Below, piece by piece: positions 7,626-13,773 of a stretch of 37,807 bases of DNA. Below the pieces are notes generated by a model. It was not told the DNA's origin, ran no database searches, and saw only the letters and a list, made by a program, of their open reading frames with translations. A program made the translations under genes and the position numbers. Numbering within the stretch: the first letter of the stretch is position 1; each line of letters starts with the position of its first letter. The DNA is taken from contig JANXEE010000015.1 of the NCBI GenBank assembly GCA_025058225.1, forward strand, positions 1-37,807. The letters run 5' to 3'. This stretch comes from Candidatus Calditenuaceae archaeon (GTDB lineage: Archaea > Thermoproteota > Nitrososphaeria_A > Caldarchaeales > Calditenuaceae).

Positions 7626-8063
7626 ATGTCGGGGAGGGGCTTCGAGTTCCTCGAGCACACCAGTGACGTTTACGTCAGGGCCTATGGTAGAAGCGTTTCG
7701 GAGGCCTTCGAGGAGGCGGGCAGGGCGCTGTTCAGCGTGCTGGTGAGGAACCTCGAGACGGTTAAGGGTGTCAGGGAGCTGGAGGTCGGGGCCAGAGGGT
7801 ACGACAAGCATTCACTACTCTACGACTGGCTGGAGAGGATGCTCCTCGTGTTTCAGCTGGAGAAGCTGGTCGCCTCAGAGGTCAAGGTCCTCGAGCTCTC
7901 GACCACCGGGGAGGACCTCGTGATCAGGGGGAGGGTCCGCGGAGAGACCTTCGACCCGAATCGGCATGTCCCCGGGATCGACGTGAAGTCGCCGACCTAC
8001 TGGCTGATGGAGGTGAGCGAGTCCGAGTCCGGAGCGGAGGTGAAGTTCGTCCTCGACATTTGA
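7626..8063 (+). CDS. Archease, tRNA ligase (RtcB) cofactor
   Basis: This 145-residue protein has the archease N-terminus FEFLEHTSDVYVRAYG with the conserved metal-binding aspartate, and the RGRVRGETFDPNRH segment plus C-terminal KFVLDI. Archease activates guanylylation and turnover of the RNA ligase RtcB, which joins tRNA exons after intron removal. The intron-containing tRNA-Phe at 17 kb is a plausible client. RtcB is not in this window. The ATG lies about 30 nt after a TATA-like GGTTATC. The SPOUT methyltransferase starts three bases after its stop, so the two are probably co-transcribed. Confidence 0.93.
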   Translation: MSGRGFEFLEHTSDVYVRAYGRSVSEAFEEAGRALFSVLVRNLETVKGVRELEVGARGYDKHSLLYDWLERMLLVFQLEKLVASEVKVLELSTTGEDLVIRGRVRGETFDPNRHVPGIDVKSPTYWLMEVSESESGAEVKFVLDI

Positions 8064-8066
8064 CGC

Positions 8067-8960
8067 GTGGGAGTTTTGACCGCCGAGCGGCATGCCTTCC
8101 TCCCCAGGCTCCCCGATCCCGTGGTCCACGTCCTTATACCGAGCAGCTTCTCCTCCGAGGCGCCCTCGCTCCTCGAGCAGACGCTCAGGATCGGCAACCT
8201 CGCAAGGGCCCTCGCGACTTACAGGGTCGAGAGGCTGGTCGTCTTCCACGAGGACCCGAGGAGCCCCGAGCGGAACGCGGACCTGATCAAGCTGATCGTG
8301 GAGTACGCGAACACGGCGCCCTACCTGAGGAGGCTGATCTACCCCGTGACGAAGGAGCTGAGGTACGCGGGTGCCCTTCAGCCCCTGAACATCCCGACCC
8401 ACCCGAGGTCGCCCTCGATCCCGGAGGGCGGGGTGGAGCTGAGGGAGGGCCTCGTCATGAAGAGGGGCGAGAGCTACTACGTCGAGGCTGGGCTGAGGAG
8501 GCGGCTGATGCTGAGGTCGCCGAGGAGGCCCCACAGCAGGGTCTACCTGTTGGTGAAGAGGAAGAAGGGCGGGCTCAAGTTCAGGCTGATCTCCAGGACC
8601 AGGTCCGAGTACTTCCTCGGGACCTCGGTCGAGGTGACTTCGCACCCGCTTCCAGAGGTCCTGAAGCGGTACCAGGTCAAGATCGCCGCCAGCAGGATCG
8701 GTGACCTCGTCACGGGGAGCTTCGAGAGGCTCGGGTCGCTGATCGGGGGCGCGAAGGGAGGGAAGGTCGCGGTCGCGTTCGGGTCCTACAGGAGGGGCAT
8801 CTGGGAGATAGCGGAGGTCCAGAACTTCGACCCGAGGGGGGTCTTCGACGCGGTGGTGAACTTCATCCCGGAGCAGGGCGTCTGGACCGTGCGGACCGAG
8901 GAGGCCGTCTGGGCCGTGCTGACGGCCCTCAACCTCCTCGTCTCGAGGCAGGGCCCCTGA
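8067..8960 (+). CDS. Putative SPOUT-superfamily RNA methyltransferase (C9orf114/SPOUT1-like)
   Basis: This 297-residue protein starting at GTG directly follows archease. The N-terminal half looks like a split SPOUT fold (VVHVLIPSSFSSEAPSLLEQTLRIG, then YRVERLVVFHEDPRSPERNADL). An OB-like insert is in the middle (about residues 115-175), and the C-terminal SAM-binding knot region includes KVAVAFGSYRRGIWE and NFIPEQGVWTVRTEEAV. This arrangement fits archaeal and eukaryotic C9orf114-like proteins. The target base is unknown. Pairing with archease points to RNA maturation. Its 3' end overlaps a minus-strand gene fragment by about 30 nt. Confidence 0.82.
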   Translation: MGVLTAERHAFLPRLPDPVVHVLIPSSFSSEAPSLLEQTLRIGNLARALATYRVERLVVFHEDPRSPERNADLIKLIVEYANTAPYLRRLIYPVTKELRYAGALQPLNIPTHPRSPSIPEGGVELREGLVMKRGESYYVEAGLRRRLMLRSPRRPHSRVYLLVKRKKGGLKFRLISRTRSEYFLGTSVEVTSHPLPEVLKRYQVKIAASRIGDLVTGSFERLGSLIGGAKGGKVAVAFGSYRRGIWEIAEVQNFDPRGVFDAVVNFIPEQGVWTVRTEEAVWAVLTALNLLVSRQGP

Positions 8961-9126
8961 GCGACCGCTCGCAGACCGCGGCGAACTCCCTCGGCCCCAA
9001 CGCTCCCATCGAGGAGACCGTTAGGACGCTCGCGAAGGGAGGGACGAGGTCGAAGAGCTCGAGCTCGTGGCCCATGAAGGTCAACCGCTCGCCCTCCCAG
9101 TTCCCCTCGAGACCGCCTGAGTTAAG
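8929..9126 (-). pseudogene. C-terminal fragment of an unidentified gene (or small unassigned protein)
   Basis: A 65-codon minus-strand frame is open from directly before the metalloprotease stop codon to TGA at 8929-8931. It reads ...NWEGERLTFMGHELELFDLVPPFASVL.... The codons are GC-rich like the rest of the window, and the peptide has a normal globular composition. It lacks a convincing start: there is no ATG before the internal FMGH, and an in-frame TAG lies at 9127-9129. I read it as the 3' remainder of a gene whose 5' part was replaced by the AT-richer operon to its right. It could instead be a short intact protein starting at TTG near 9087. I do not recognise the family. It is too short for the ORF track thresholds as an ATG ORF. 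Confidence 0.4.
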
Positions 9127-10120
9127 CTAACTTAGATCCCTTCTTCGCCCTCGTCGACCTCAGCGCCGCCACACTGATCGATATCGCGACTACCCCTAAA
9201 GAAGCCGAAATAGTAACAGCTTCTACGATCGTTCGTCTTACCGTTCTAGTTTCGGCCTCGAGGATGTCCAATCTAGCCAGTAAGGTCTCCAAACTTGTGG
9301 TCATGGATCTAAGCGAGGCCTTCAAATCCTCCATCCTCCCCTCGGCGCTGTGGAAGGATGCCGTTAGATTCTTCACTTCATTCTCTAGCCTGATGTGGGA
9401 GCTCCAGAGGTTATCGACGGCCCTAGAAACTCTCCGAACTTCGTCCGTGACGTAGGTGATGTCATTATCCAGTTTGAGCTTCAGCTTTTCGATTTGGTCC
9501 CTAAGAGACGCCATTTGAGCATAGAACTGGCTGACGGTCACGCTCCACGGCAGCACCACAACATACGGAATCTCGCGGGGCATAGTGTAGTTCATCCAGC
9601 CTACAAGACTGGGGTTGGCGAAATATCGGTAATGAATGGCTAGTAGGTTCAGAGTAGATGGGTAATATTGTGTGTAACCGACAGGGCACATGAGATCACC
9701 AAGATCACCGCATGCTAAGGTGTGTCCTACCCCTAACGTGTGATAGAGTTCGTGCAATATGGTACTTATTCGGTAATCATCGGTAACGTTCACTCTGCCC
9801 ATGCCACAGCCTATTTCAACGACATGAGGTAACATCTCGCCAGATATTAATGCCCCCCCTATCTGTGGTGGGGGTAAGTCGACCACGCGAAAGATCACGT
9901 CTGCAGATCCTTTATCTCCTGTGATCCTGAATTGCACCTTAAACAGATCGTCGTACCCAGTTCCCATTTCAGACAAGAACCTCAGCACGGTATGTCTGTG
10001 AATCGCGAAGGCCTTATCGATCAGAGCGAAAATTCGTTCTGCTTCATTCGGACAAGGTGAGGACGTATCCACGTACACATCTACGGGAAGATTCAGCTCT
10101 CGCCGCATCAAAGACTTCAA
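9122..10120 (-). CDS. Metzincin-like zinc metalloprotease, membrane-tethered (main reading frame)
   Basis: The 332-residue frame holds a zinc protease motif HELYHTLGVGHT (H123, E124, H127, H133), followed by GDLMCPVG, which fits the Met-turn of metzincins of the matrixin type. A long heptad-like region (about 195-300) predicts a coiled-coil stalk, then a C-terminal helix (IVEAVTISASLGVVAISISV) and a basic tail predict a membrane anchor. It would be an ectoprotease anchored at its C-terminus. The track start (TTG 10120) lacks a signal peptide; one is encoded just upstream in a different frame (10044-10190), so the true product probably requires a +1 frame change near 10045-10135. The stretch is visibly more AT-rich than its neighbours. 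It is probably co-transcribed with the gene ending at 10187. Confidence 0.75.
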   Translation of the reverse strand: MKSLMRRELNLPVDVYVDTSSPCPNEAERIFALIDKAFAIHRHTVLRFLSEMGTGYDDLFKVQFRITGDKGSADVIFRVVDLPPPQIGGALISGEMLPHVVEIGCGMGRVNVTDDYRISTILHELYHTLGVGHTLACGDLGDLMCPVGYTQYYPSTLNLLAIHYRYFANPSLVGWMNYTMPREIPYVVVLPWSVTVSQFYAQMASLRDQIEKLKLKLDNDITYVTDEVRRVSRAVDNLWSSHIRLENEVKNLTASFHSAEGRMEDLKASLRSMTTSLETLLARLDILEAETRTVRRTIVEAVTISASLGVVAISISVAALRSTRAKKGSKLA

Positions 10121-10190
10121 TCGTACGATCGCCGGTTATTTGCGGCAACCCAGCAAACACCGCCGCGAGGACCAACAGCATTATCATCAT
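10044..10190 (-). CDS. Signal-peptide frame of the metalloprotease gene (frameshifted 5' end)
   Basis: ATG 10190 opens MMIMLLVLAAVFAGLPQITG, a textbook secretion signal, and continues to a TGA at 10044-10046. The metalloprotease frame lies one base ahead (+1) and overlaps it from 10120. A GGGGGTGAG Shine-Dalgarno-like sequence immediately precedes the ATG ATG ATA ATG cluster, and the ATG overlaps the stop of the upstream frame (10187-10189), typical of translational coupling. I therefore take this as the real start of the protease gene, separated from its body by a +1 frameshift. A sequencing error, a mutation or programmed frameshifting are all possible. An independent 48-residue peptide is less likely. 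Confidence 0.6.
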   Translation of the reverse strand: MMIMLLVLAAVFAGLPQITGDRTIEVFDAARAESSRRCVRGYVLTLSE

Positions 10191-10342
10191 CTCACCCCCT
10201 TGATGAAAACGAAGGCATCGAATGGTTTATAGATCCTTACCCCAGTCATCATGAATGGTCGGGAAGACCCCCCACCTCCTCCGCCGCCGCCTTGCGATAC
10301 ATAAACAGTTTGATATACCGTTACGGTACGTTCAATTTTTTT
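10187..10342 (-). CDS. Third-frame C-terminal continuation of the surface protein (Gly-rich tail)
   Basis: After the A7 tract, the frame +1 to ORF 10332-10602 reads KIERTVTVYQTVYVSQ, then eight consecutive glycines, then SSRPFMMTGVRIYKPFDAFVFIKGVR and TGA. The TVT pattern continues the Val/Thr-rich repeats at the end of the preceding frame (GIERTVTMTEY...VVRTVVTTEV), so the two are parts of one protein. The TGA overlaps the protease signal-peptide ATG. It has no start codon of its own that suits the context. Confidence 0.55.
   Translation of the reverse strand, partial: KKIERTVTVYQTVYVSQGGGGGGGGSSRPFMMTGVRIYKPFDAFVFIKGVR
10191..10226 (-). promoter_or_regulatory. Shine-Dalgarno and possible internal promoter of the protease gene
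   Basis: On the minus strand GGGGGTGAG lies directly before the first of clustered start codons (ATG 10190, 10187 and 10181), complementary to the archaeal 16S 3' end. A TATA-like CTATAAACC lies further upstream (about 10224-10232). Together they support translation starting at the signal-peptide frame rather than at TTG 10120. Confidence 0.5.
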
Positions 10343-10602
10343 GAACTTCAGTTGTAACGACCGTTCGGACCACTTGAACGACCTCGGTGGTCACGCGGAC
10401 TTCCGTCGTCGTCCTGACTACAGTCTGAACTCCCCCACCTGCGCCCGTAATATAATTCGTGACCAGCCTCTCCCTATACTCTGTCATCGTCACGGTCCTC
10501 TCGATTCCTGACCCACCTCCAGCGAAAACCTCCATCAGCGGTTTAACCGTGGCGTTTGAAGATACTGAGAACACGAAGTCCCCACTCGGCGTTGAACTTC
10601 CC
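10332..10602 (-). CDS. Second-frame continuation of the surface protein (Val/Thr-rich stalk)
   Basis: The frame opens immediately after a TAG at 10602-10604 and reads GSSTPSGDFVFSVSSNATVKPL, then a GGGSG linker and a long Val/Thr-rich segment. It ends at TGA 10332, just past the A7 tract. The track starts it at GTG 10574, but the coding signal begins earlier and joins smoothly to the end of ORF 10543-11433 (SNVVL + GSSTPSGDF) if one base in the GGG at 10600-10602 is skipped. Val/Thr-rich low-complexity stalks close to membrane anchors are common in archaeal surface proteins. I therefore treat it as part of the upstream gene rather than a separate one. Confidence 0.6.
10336..10342 (-). other. 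A7 homopolymer at a frame junction (possible slippage site)
   Basis: On the coding (minus) strand the sequence GTTCAAAAAAATTGAAC places seven adenines exactly where the stalk frame meets the Gly-rich tail frame. Losing one A (or adding two) joins QK to IERTVTVYQ. A -1 shift would stop within five codons. Poly-A tracts are prone to replication and transcription slippage. The flanks GTTCAA/TTGAAC are also inverted repeats. Confidence 0.5.
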
Positions 10603-11433
10603 TAACACCACGTTGCTAAGGGACTTCCGAACTGGTTGATCATCGCCCTCGAAAAGGACCTCTCCATCGTAGTCGGCCATCAGGAAAAGCGTGCACGGCT
10701 GGTTAGCACGCAGTCTCTCGAAAACAGCCCTCCCTCCGACAGTTGATTTCTGGAACTCCATCCTGCGAGGTGCGGAGCCTTTCCCCACTTTCTCGTTGAC
10801 CGTGTAGCTGAGGATTTCCGGTGGACTATTACCACACTTCATCACGGCCTTCGAAGTGACCTTGAACTTGTAGTCTGATGGCGTGCCGTTCATGATCGAT
10901 ACCGAGACGACGGGTTGGAACCAAACTCGCCCTTCAAAACCAGTATCCCTATCGTAGAGTTTGAGGGGAGGGAGATCTCTCTTATCGGGCTTGACCCTTA
11001 GCGACATTGGTTCGTTTACAGCTATACCCGACATCACCACCCCAGAAGCGCTCCAAGAATTGAAGACGTATGACCTCCCGTCAGTCCCGGTGTAGCCTAT
11101 TGTGGCGCCCATCCCCACCTGTGTGTCCCTCATCGTGGCCATGTTGAACGAATCATCTATTTGCGAGCCTATGTCCCTGAAGAACTCGCCTATGGACCGA
11201 ACTATGGGGTTGTCCTGTAGCTGTCTTATGGGAGGGCCAGGAGGTGCAGGAGGAGCGGATACGATGACAGTAGATCCGGCTAAGACGGTGATTATCAGAA
11301 AAAGACTGATTTCGATTGTGGTTGCGAGCGCCCTCGCCACCTCCTCAAGGAGCAGCCTCGCTATCTCCATCGACCCGCGAGACCTGTCGTGGACTATCTC
11401 TGCCAGCCTCTCGGCGAGTGCGGGGCCGCTCAT
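10543..11433 (-). CDS. N-terminally anchored surface protein, first frame (hypothetical)
   Basis: The 296-residue frame begins with an amphipathic cytoplasmic segment (residues 1-38). A transmembrane helix (IEISLFLIITVLAGSTVIV, about 41-60), a proline-rich linker (APPAPPGPPI) and a beta-rich domain with several N-x-T/S sequons and two cysteines then follow. The last 18 residues after SNVVLG look non-native; continuation in the +1 frame (10332-10602), and then again at 10342, gives a Val/Thr-rich stalk and a Gly-rich tail for a total of roughly 420 residues. A CTTATAAC box lies about 30 nt before the ATG. It forms an operon with the metalloprotease downstream and could be its substrate, partner or scaffold. 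I recognise no family. Confidence 0.6.
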   Translation of the reverse strand: MSGPALAERLAEIVHDRSRGSMEIARLLLEEVARALATTIEISLFLIITVLAGSTVIVSAPPAPPGPPIRQLQDNPIVRSIGEFFRDIGSQIDDSFNMATMRDTQVGMGATIGYTGTDGRSYVFNSWSASGVVMSGIAVNEPMSLRVKPDKRDLPPLKLYDRDTGFEGRVWFQPVVSVSIMNGTPSDYKFKVTSKAVMKCGNSPPEILSYTVNEKVGKGSAPRRMEFQKSTVGGRAVFERLRANQPCTLFLMADYDGEVLFEGDDQPVRKSLSNVVLGKFNAEWGLRVLSIFKRHG

Positions 11434-11571
11434 CGTTTCCGTATCTTCACGGACTGTTATAAGAAAGCCTCGCGAATGGAGGACGGAGTTCCTCGACCAG
11501 ACACTTGGCGCAGCGCCACCATCGAGCGGCCCAAACCCGAGGACCTCGGTTTAGACGGACTCTCCTTGCGG
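11434..11571. other. Intergenic segment between tusA and the surface-protein operon
   Basis: This 138-bp segment has a minus-strand TATA-like CTTATAAC near 11458 that probably drives the operon ending at 9122. The GC-rich remainder (11470-11571) has short open frames on both strands, none with a start codon and promoter that I would defend. It may hold remnants of the gene fragment seen at 8929-9126, but no continuous frame shows that. Confidence 0.35.
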
Positions 11572-11850
11572 TCACTCGGGCCTCCTCGCCCTTATCACCC
11601 AGACTGAGGGCCCGACCTTCTCGGTCCCCAGGTGCTCATGCCCGTTCTTCGCGATCGACCTGAGCACGTTCTCGACCGAAGGCGGGTTGTCGATCACGAC
11701 CTCGAGTGATGCTCCGGGCTCCAGCTGGCTCAGGGCCTTGGCCGCGAAGAGCTGCGGGTACGGACAGGAGTAGCCCCTCAGGTCGAGCCTGTACCGCCGG
11801 TCGCCGAGCTGAGTGAGGAGATGTGCGGGCAGCTGGACGCGAGCTGTCAC
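11572..11850 (-). CDS. TusA/SirA-family sulfur carrier protein (TsuB-like)
   Basis: This 92-residue protein has the family core LDLRGYSCPYPQLFAAKAL, with the sulfur-carrying cysteine in the CPYP motif (CPxP), followed by a two-strand region (ASLEVVIDNPPSVENVLRSIAKNGHE). Such proteins take persulfide sulfur from a donor and pass it on for tRNA thiolation or sulfur assimilation. It is divergent from a YeeE/YedE-family transporter, and TusA-YeeE pairs (TsuA/TsuB) mediate thiosulfate uptake in bacteria. The GTG start at 11850 has TTTATATTAAG about 25 nt upstream. Partner assignment is inference from neighbourhood. Confidence 0.9.
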   Translation of the reverse strand: MTARVQLPAHLLTQLGDRRYRLDLRGYSCPYPQLFAAKALSQLEPGASLEVVIDNPPSVENVLRSIAKNGHEHLGTEKVGPSVWVIRARRPE

Positions 11851-11928
11851 GGACCCTGTGCGTAATTGGCTTAATATAAACTGTAAATTATCTCCGCATT
11901 AGCGTGGTGTTATAACATACAAATACGT

Positions 11929-11945
11929 CCGGAGGGGCGACCTCC
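11929..11945 (+). repeat. GC-rich inverted repeat before yeeE
   Basis: GGAGG, a short GC loop, and CCTCC form a small hairpin in the leader of the transporter mRNA, just before the Shine-Dalgarno GAGGTGG and ATG 11960. It could affect ribosome access, but it is short, and I give it little weight. Confidence 0.3.
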
Positions 11946-11959
11946 CGAGGTGGAACGGC

Positions 11960-13165
11960 ATGGGAGCTAGGATATACGTCTCCGCAGCGCTGATCGGTGT
12001 CGTCTCGGTCGCGCTGGGCTACTCGATGCACCTGGTCGCCGGAAGGGGGACGATCTGGGGAATCACGACCGGCGAGTCGAAGCTCGGCGGCCTCTTCTGG
12101 AGGGCGATCGGACTTCCCGTCGACCAGCTGACCTACTACAGGCAGTTCAGGCTGATGAACCCCCTCGAGGACCCGACTCAGGCGATCGTCCTATCGGTGC
12201 TGATCGGCGGGCTCTCGGCGTCGATGCTGACCAAGAGTTTCGCGGTAAGGCACTTCCCCAACAGGTGGATGGCGGTCCAGGCGGTGCTGGGAGGGTTCCT
12301 TCTAGGATACGGGGCGAGGCTCGCGTTCGGGTGCAACATCGGCAACTTCCTGTCCGGCTGGGCGACCGGCGGGGTGCACGCGGCCGTCTTCACCGCCACG
12401 CTCCTCCCGGGGACTTGGGCCGGGTTCAGGCTCACCGAGGCCCTCTTCGCCACCAGGGCCGCCCCCAGGAGGTACTCCGTGACGCTGCCCCTCCGGGCCC
12501 AGAGATGGCTCGGGTTAGGAGTCGTCGCTTCGTCGCTCGCCCTCGTGCCGCTCATGAGCCCCCTAGTCGCGGTCTGGTGGGTCGCGGGCATCGCCTTCGG
12601 GGCCCTCGGGTGGGTCTCGAGCATCTGCTTCGCGTCGTGCTACAGGGACATGGTCGCGCCCCGCTACGCGGGCGGCGTCATGGTCAAGGCGGTGGCCATA
12701 GCGCTCCTGACCTACAGCACTGGCGTCCTGGGCCTTCAGCTCTCCGGCGTGCCATTCGCCCTCACCCCTCCACAGGTCGGGGTCCTCCACCTCCTCATCG
12801 GCGGCCTGGTCTTCGGCCTGGGGATAGGCATCGCGGGGTCCTGCATATTCAGCACCGAGTGGCGCACCGGCGGGGGTAGCGTCTACTCCGCGCTCGTCCT
12901 CCTCTCGACGATCGTCCTCGGCATGCCCGCCCTCTCCTTCCATTACGACTGGTGGCTGAACGTGCTCCCCCAAGAGCCGAAGCCCTTCACGCTTTACAGC
13001 TTCAGTCCCCTCCTCGGATATCTGGCACCGCTGTCGTTCTCGATCGCGCTGATGATATACGGGATCTATGCGGATCCGACCACCCGCTACGCGCTGTCCT
13101 CGAGGCTGGGTGCAAGATTTTTCAGTAGGAATCGGCCGACTCCACAAAACGGTGCCTCGATATGA
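11960..13165 (+). CDS. YeeE/YedE-family sulfur-compound transporter (thiosulfate permease TsuA-like)
   Basis: This 401-residue integral membrane protein contains the two internally repeated signatures of the family: GARLAFGCNIGNFLSGWATGG (about residues 117-137) and GLGIGIAGSCIFSTEWRTGGG (about 292-312). Their cysteines pass thiosulfate through the membrane in the bacterial homologue by transient S-S interactions. A third cysteine pair lies in SSICFASCYRDM. About ten hydrophobic segments are visible, and the two-repeat full length matches TsuA rather than half-size YedE. A GAGGTGG Shine-Dalgarno lies 5-12 nt before the ATG, and TATAACATACAAAT lies further upstream. It is divergent from the TusA-like gene and is expected to act with it. 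Confidence 0.9.
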   Translation: MGARIYVSAALIGVVSVALGYSMHLVAGRGTIWGITTGESKLGGLFWRAIGLPVDQLTYYRQFRLMNPLEDPTQAIVLSVLIGGLSASMLTKSFAVRHFPNRWMAVQAVLGGFLLGYGARLAFGCNIGNFLSGWATGGVHAAVFTATLLPGTWAGFRLTEALFATRAAPRRYSVTLPLRAQRWLGLGVVASSLALVPLMSPLVAVWWVAGIAFGALGWVSSICFASCYRDMVAPRYAGGVMVKAVAIALLTYSTGVLGLQLSGVPFALTPPQVGVLHLLIGGLVFGLGIGIAGSCIFSTEWRTGGGSVYSALVLLSTIVLGMPALSFHYDWWLNVLPQEPKPFTLYSFSPLLGYLAPLSFSIALMIYGIYADPTTRYALSSRLGARFFSRNRPTPQNGASI

Positions 13166-13338
13166 GGAGCCTGTGTGCGGGATGCCCTCGTTCTAAAGGC
13201 AACCCGTTAATCGTTTTTCGCGGATCAACCGTACGCAGGTCGGCACAGATCGCATCGAGGGTTGAAGTCACAGGAGCGACAGATCGACGCCCAACAACGA
13301 TAAGTTTTTGAACGTCTCATTTACTATTTAAGCCGAAA

Positions 13339-13773
13339 ATGGGGGCTGGGAGCCAAGAACATCGAGTTCAGAACTTCGATGGTCTCGGGCGTCACGTGAT
13401 CGGGGAGATGTACGGATGCGACCCGGCCCTCCTGGCCGATTTAAAGGCTATATCCAGTGCGGTTATTCGGGGAGCCAAGAGGGCAAACGCGACCGTAGTC
13501 GGTGACTTCGCCAACAAGTATGAGGGTGGCGGAGGCGTCTCCTACGTCCTCGTCGTGAAGGAGAGCCACATCTCGGTACACACATGGCCTGAGCACGGAT
13601 ACGCCGCGGTAGACATCTACACCTGTGGGGATAACGTGGACCCGTGGGCCGCGTTCAACGAGATCCTGAAGGTTCTTAACCCGAAGACCGTCAGCGTTAT
13701 GGAGATCCGGCGCGGCATAGTCGCAAGGGAAGGTTATACCGACCAAAAGGTGAAGTTGGCCGTAAGGGAGTGA
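13339..13773 (+). CDS. speD: Pyruvoyl-dependent S-adenosylmethionine (or arginine) decarboxylase
   Basis: This 144-residue proenzyme self-cleaves between E75 and S76 in VVKESHISVHTWPEHG, converting the serine to the catalytic pyruvoyl group. HTWPE and DIYTCGD are family signatures. AdoMetDC supplies decarboxylated SAM for aminopropyl transfer. Crenarchaeal paralogues of the same fold decarboxylate arginine, so substrate identity is not settled by sequence alone. Overlap with the aminopropyltransferase gene downstream (GTGA) favours a polyamine role either way. Upstream AT-rich DNA contains GATAAGTTTTTG and TATTTAAG promoter-like elements. Spermidine would also feed hypusination of aIF5A. Confidence 0.88.
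   Translation: MGAGSQEHRVQNFDGLGRHVIGEMYGCDPALLADLKAISSAVIRGAKRANATVVGDFANKYEGGGGVSYVLVVKESHISVHTWPEHGYAAVDIYTCGDNVDPWAAFNEILKVLNPKTVSVMEIRRGIVAREGYTDQKVKLAVRE

Noticed and set aside
7875-8645. 256-residue minus-strand ORF rich in Pro, Leu and Arg
   Set aside because: It is antisense to archease and the SPOUT gene; composition is that of a shadow frame.
10336-10342. Programmed -1 ribosomal frameshift at the A7 tract
   Set aside because: The -1 frame reaches TAA within about five codons; only +1 (or -2) joins the coding frames.
11389-11607. 72-residue plus-strand ORF between the operon and tusA
   Set aside because: It overlaps both neighbours antisense, has no promoter at suitable spacing and no recognisable motif.
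12563-13147. 194-residue minus-strand ORF opposite the YeeE-like gene
   Set aside because: Arg/Asp/Glu-rich shadow of a hydrophobic coding frame.
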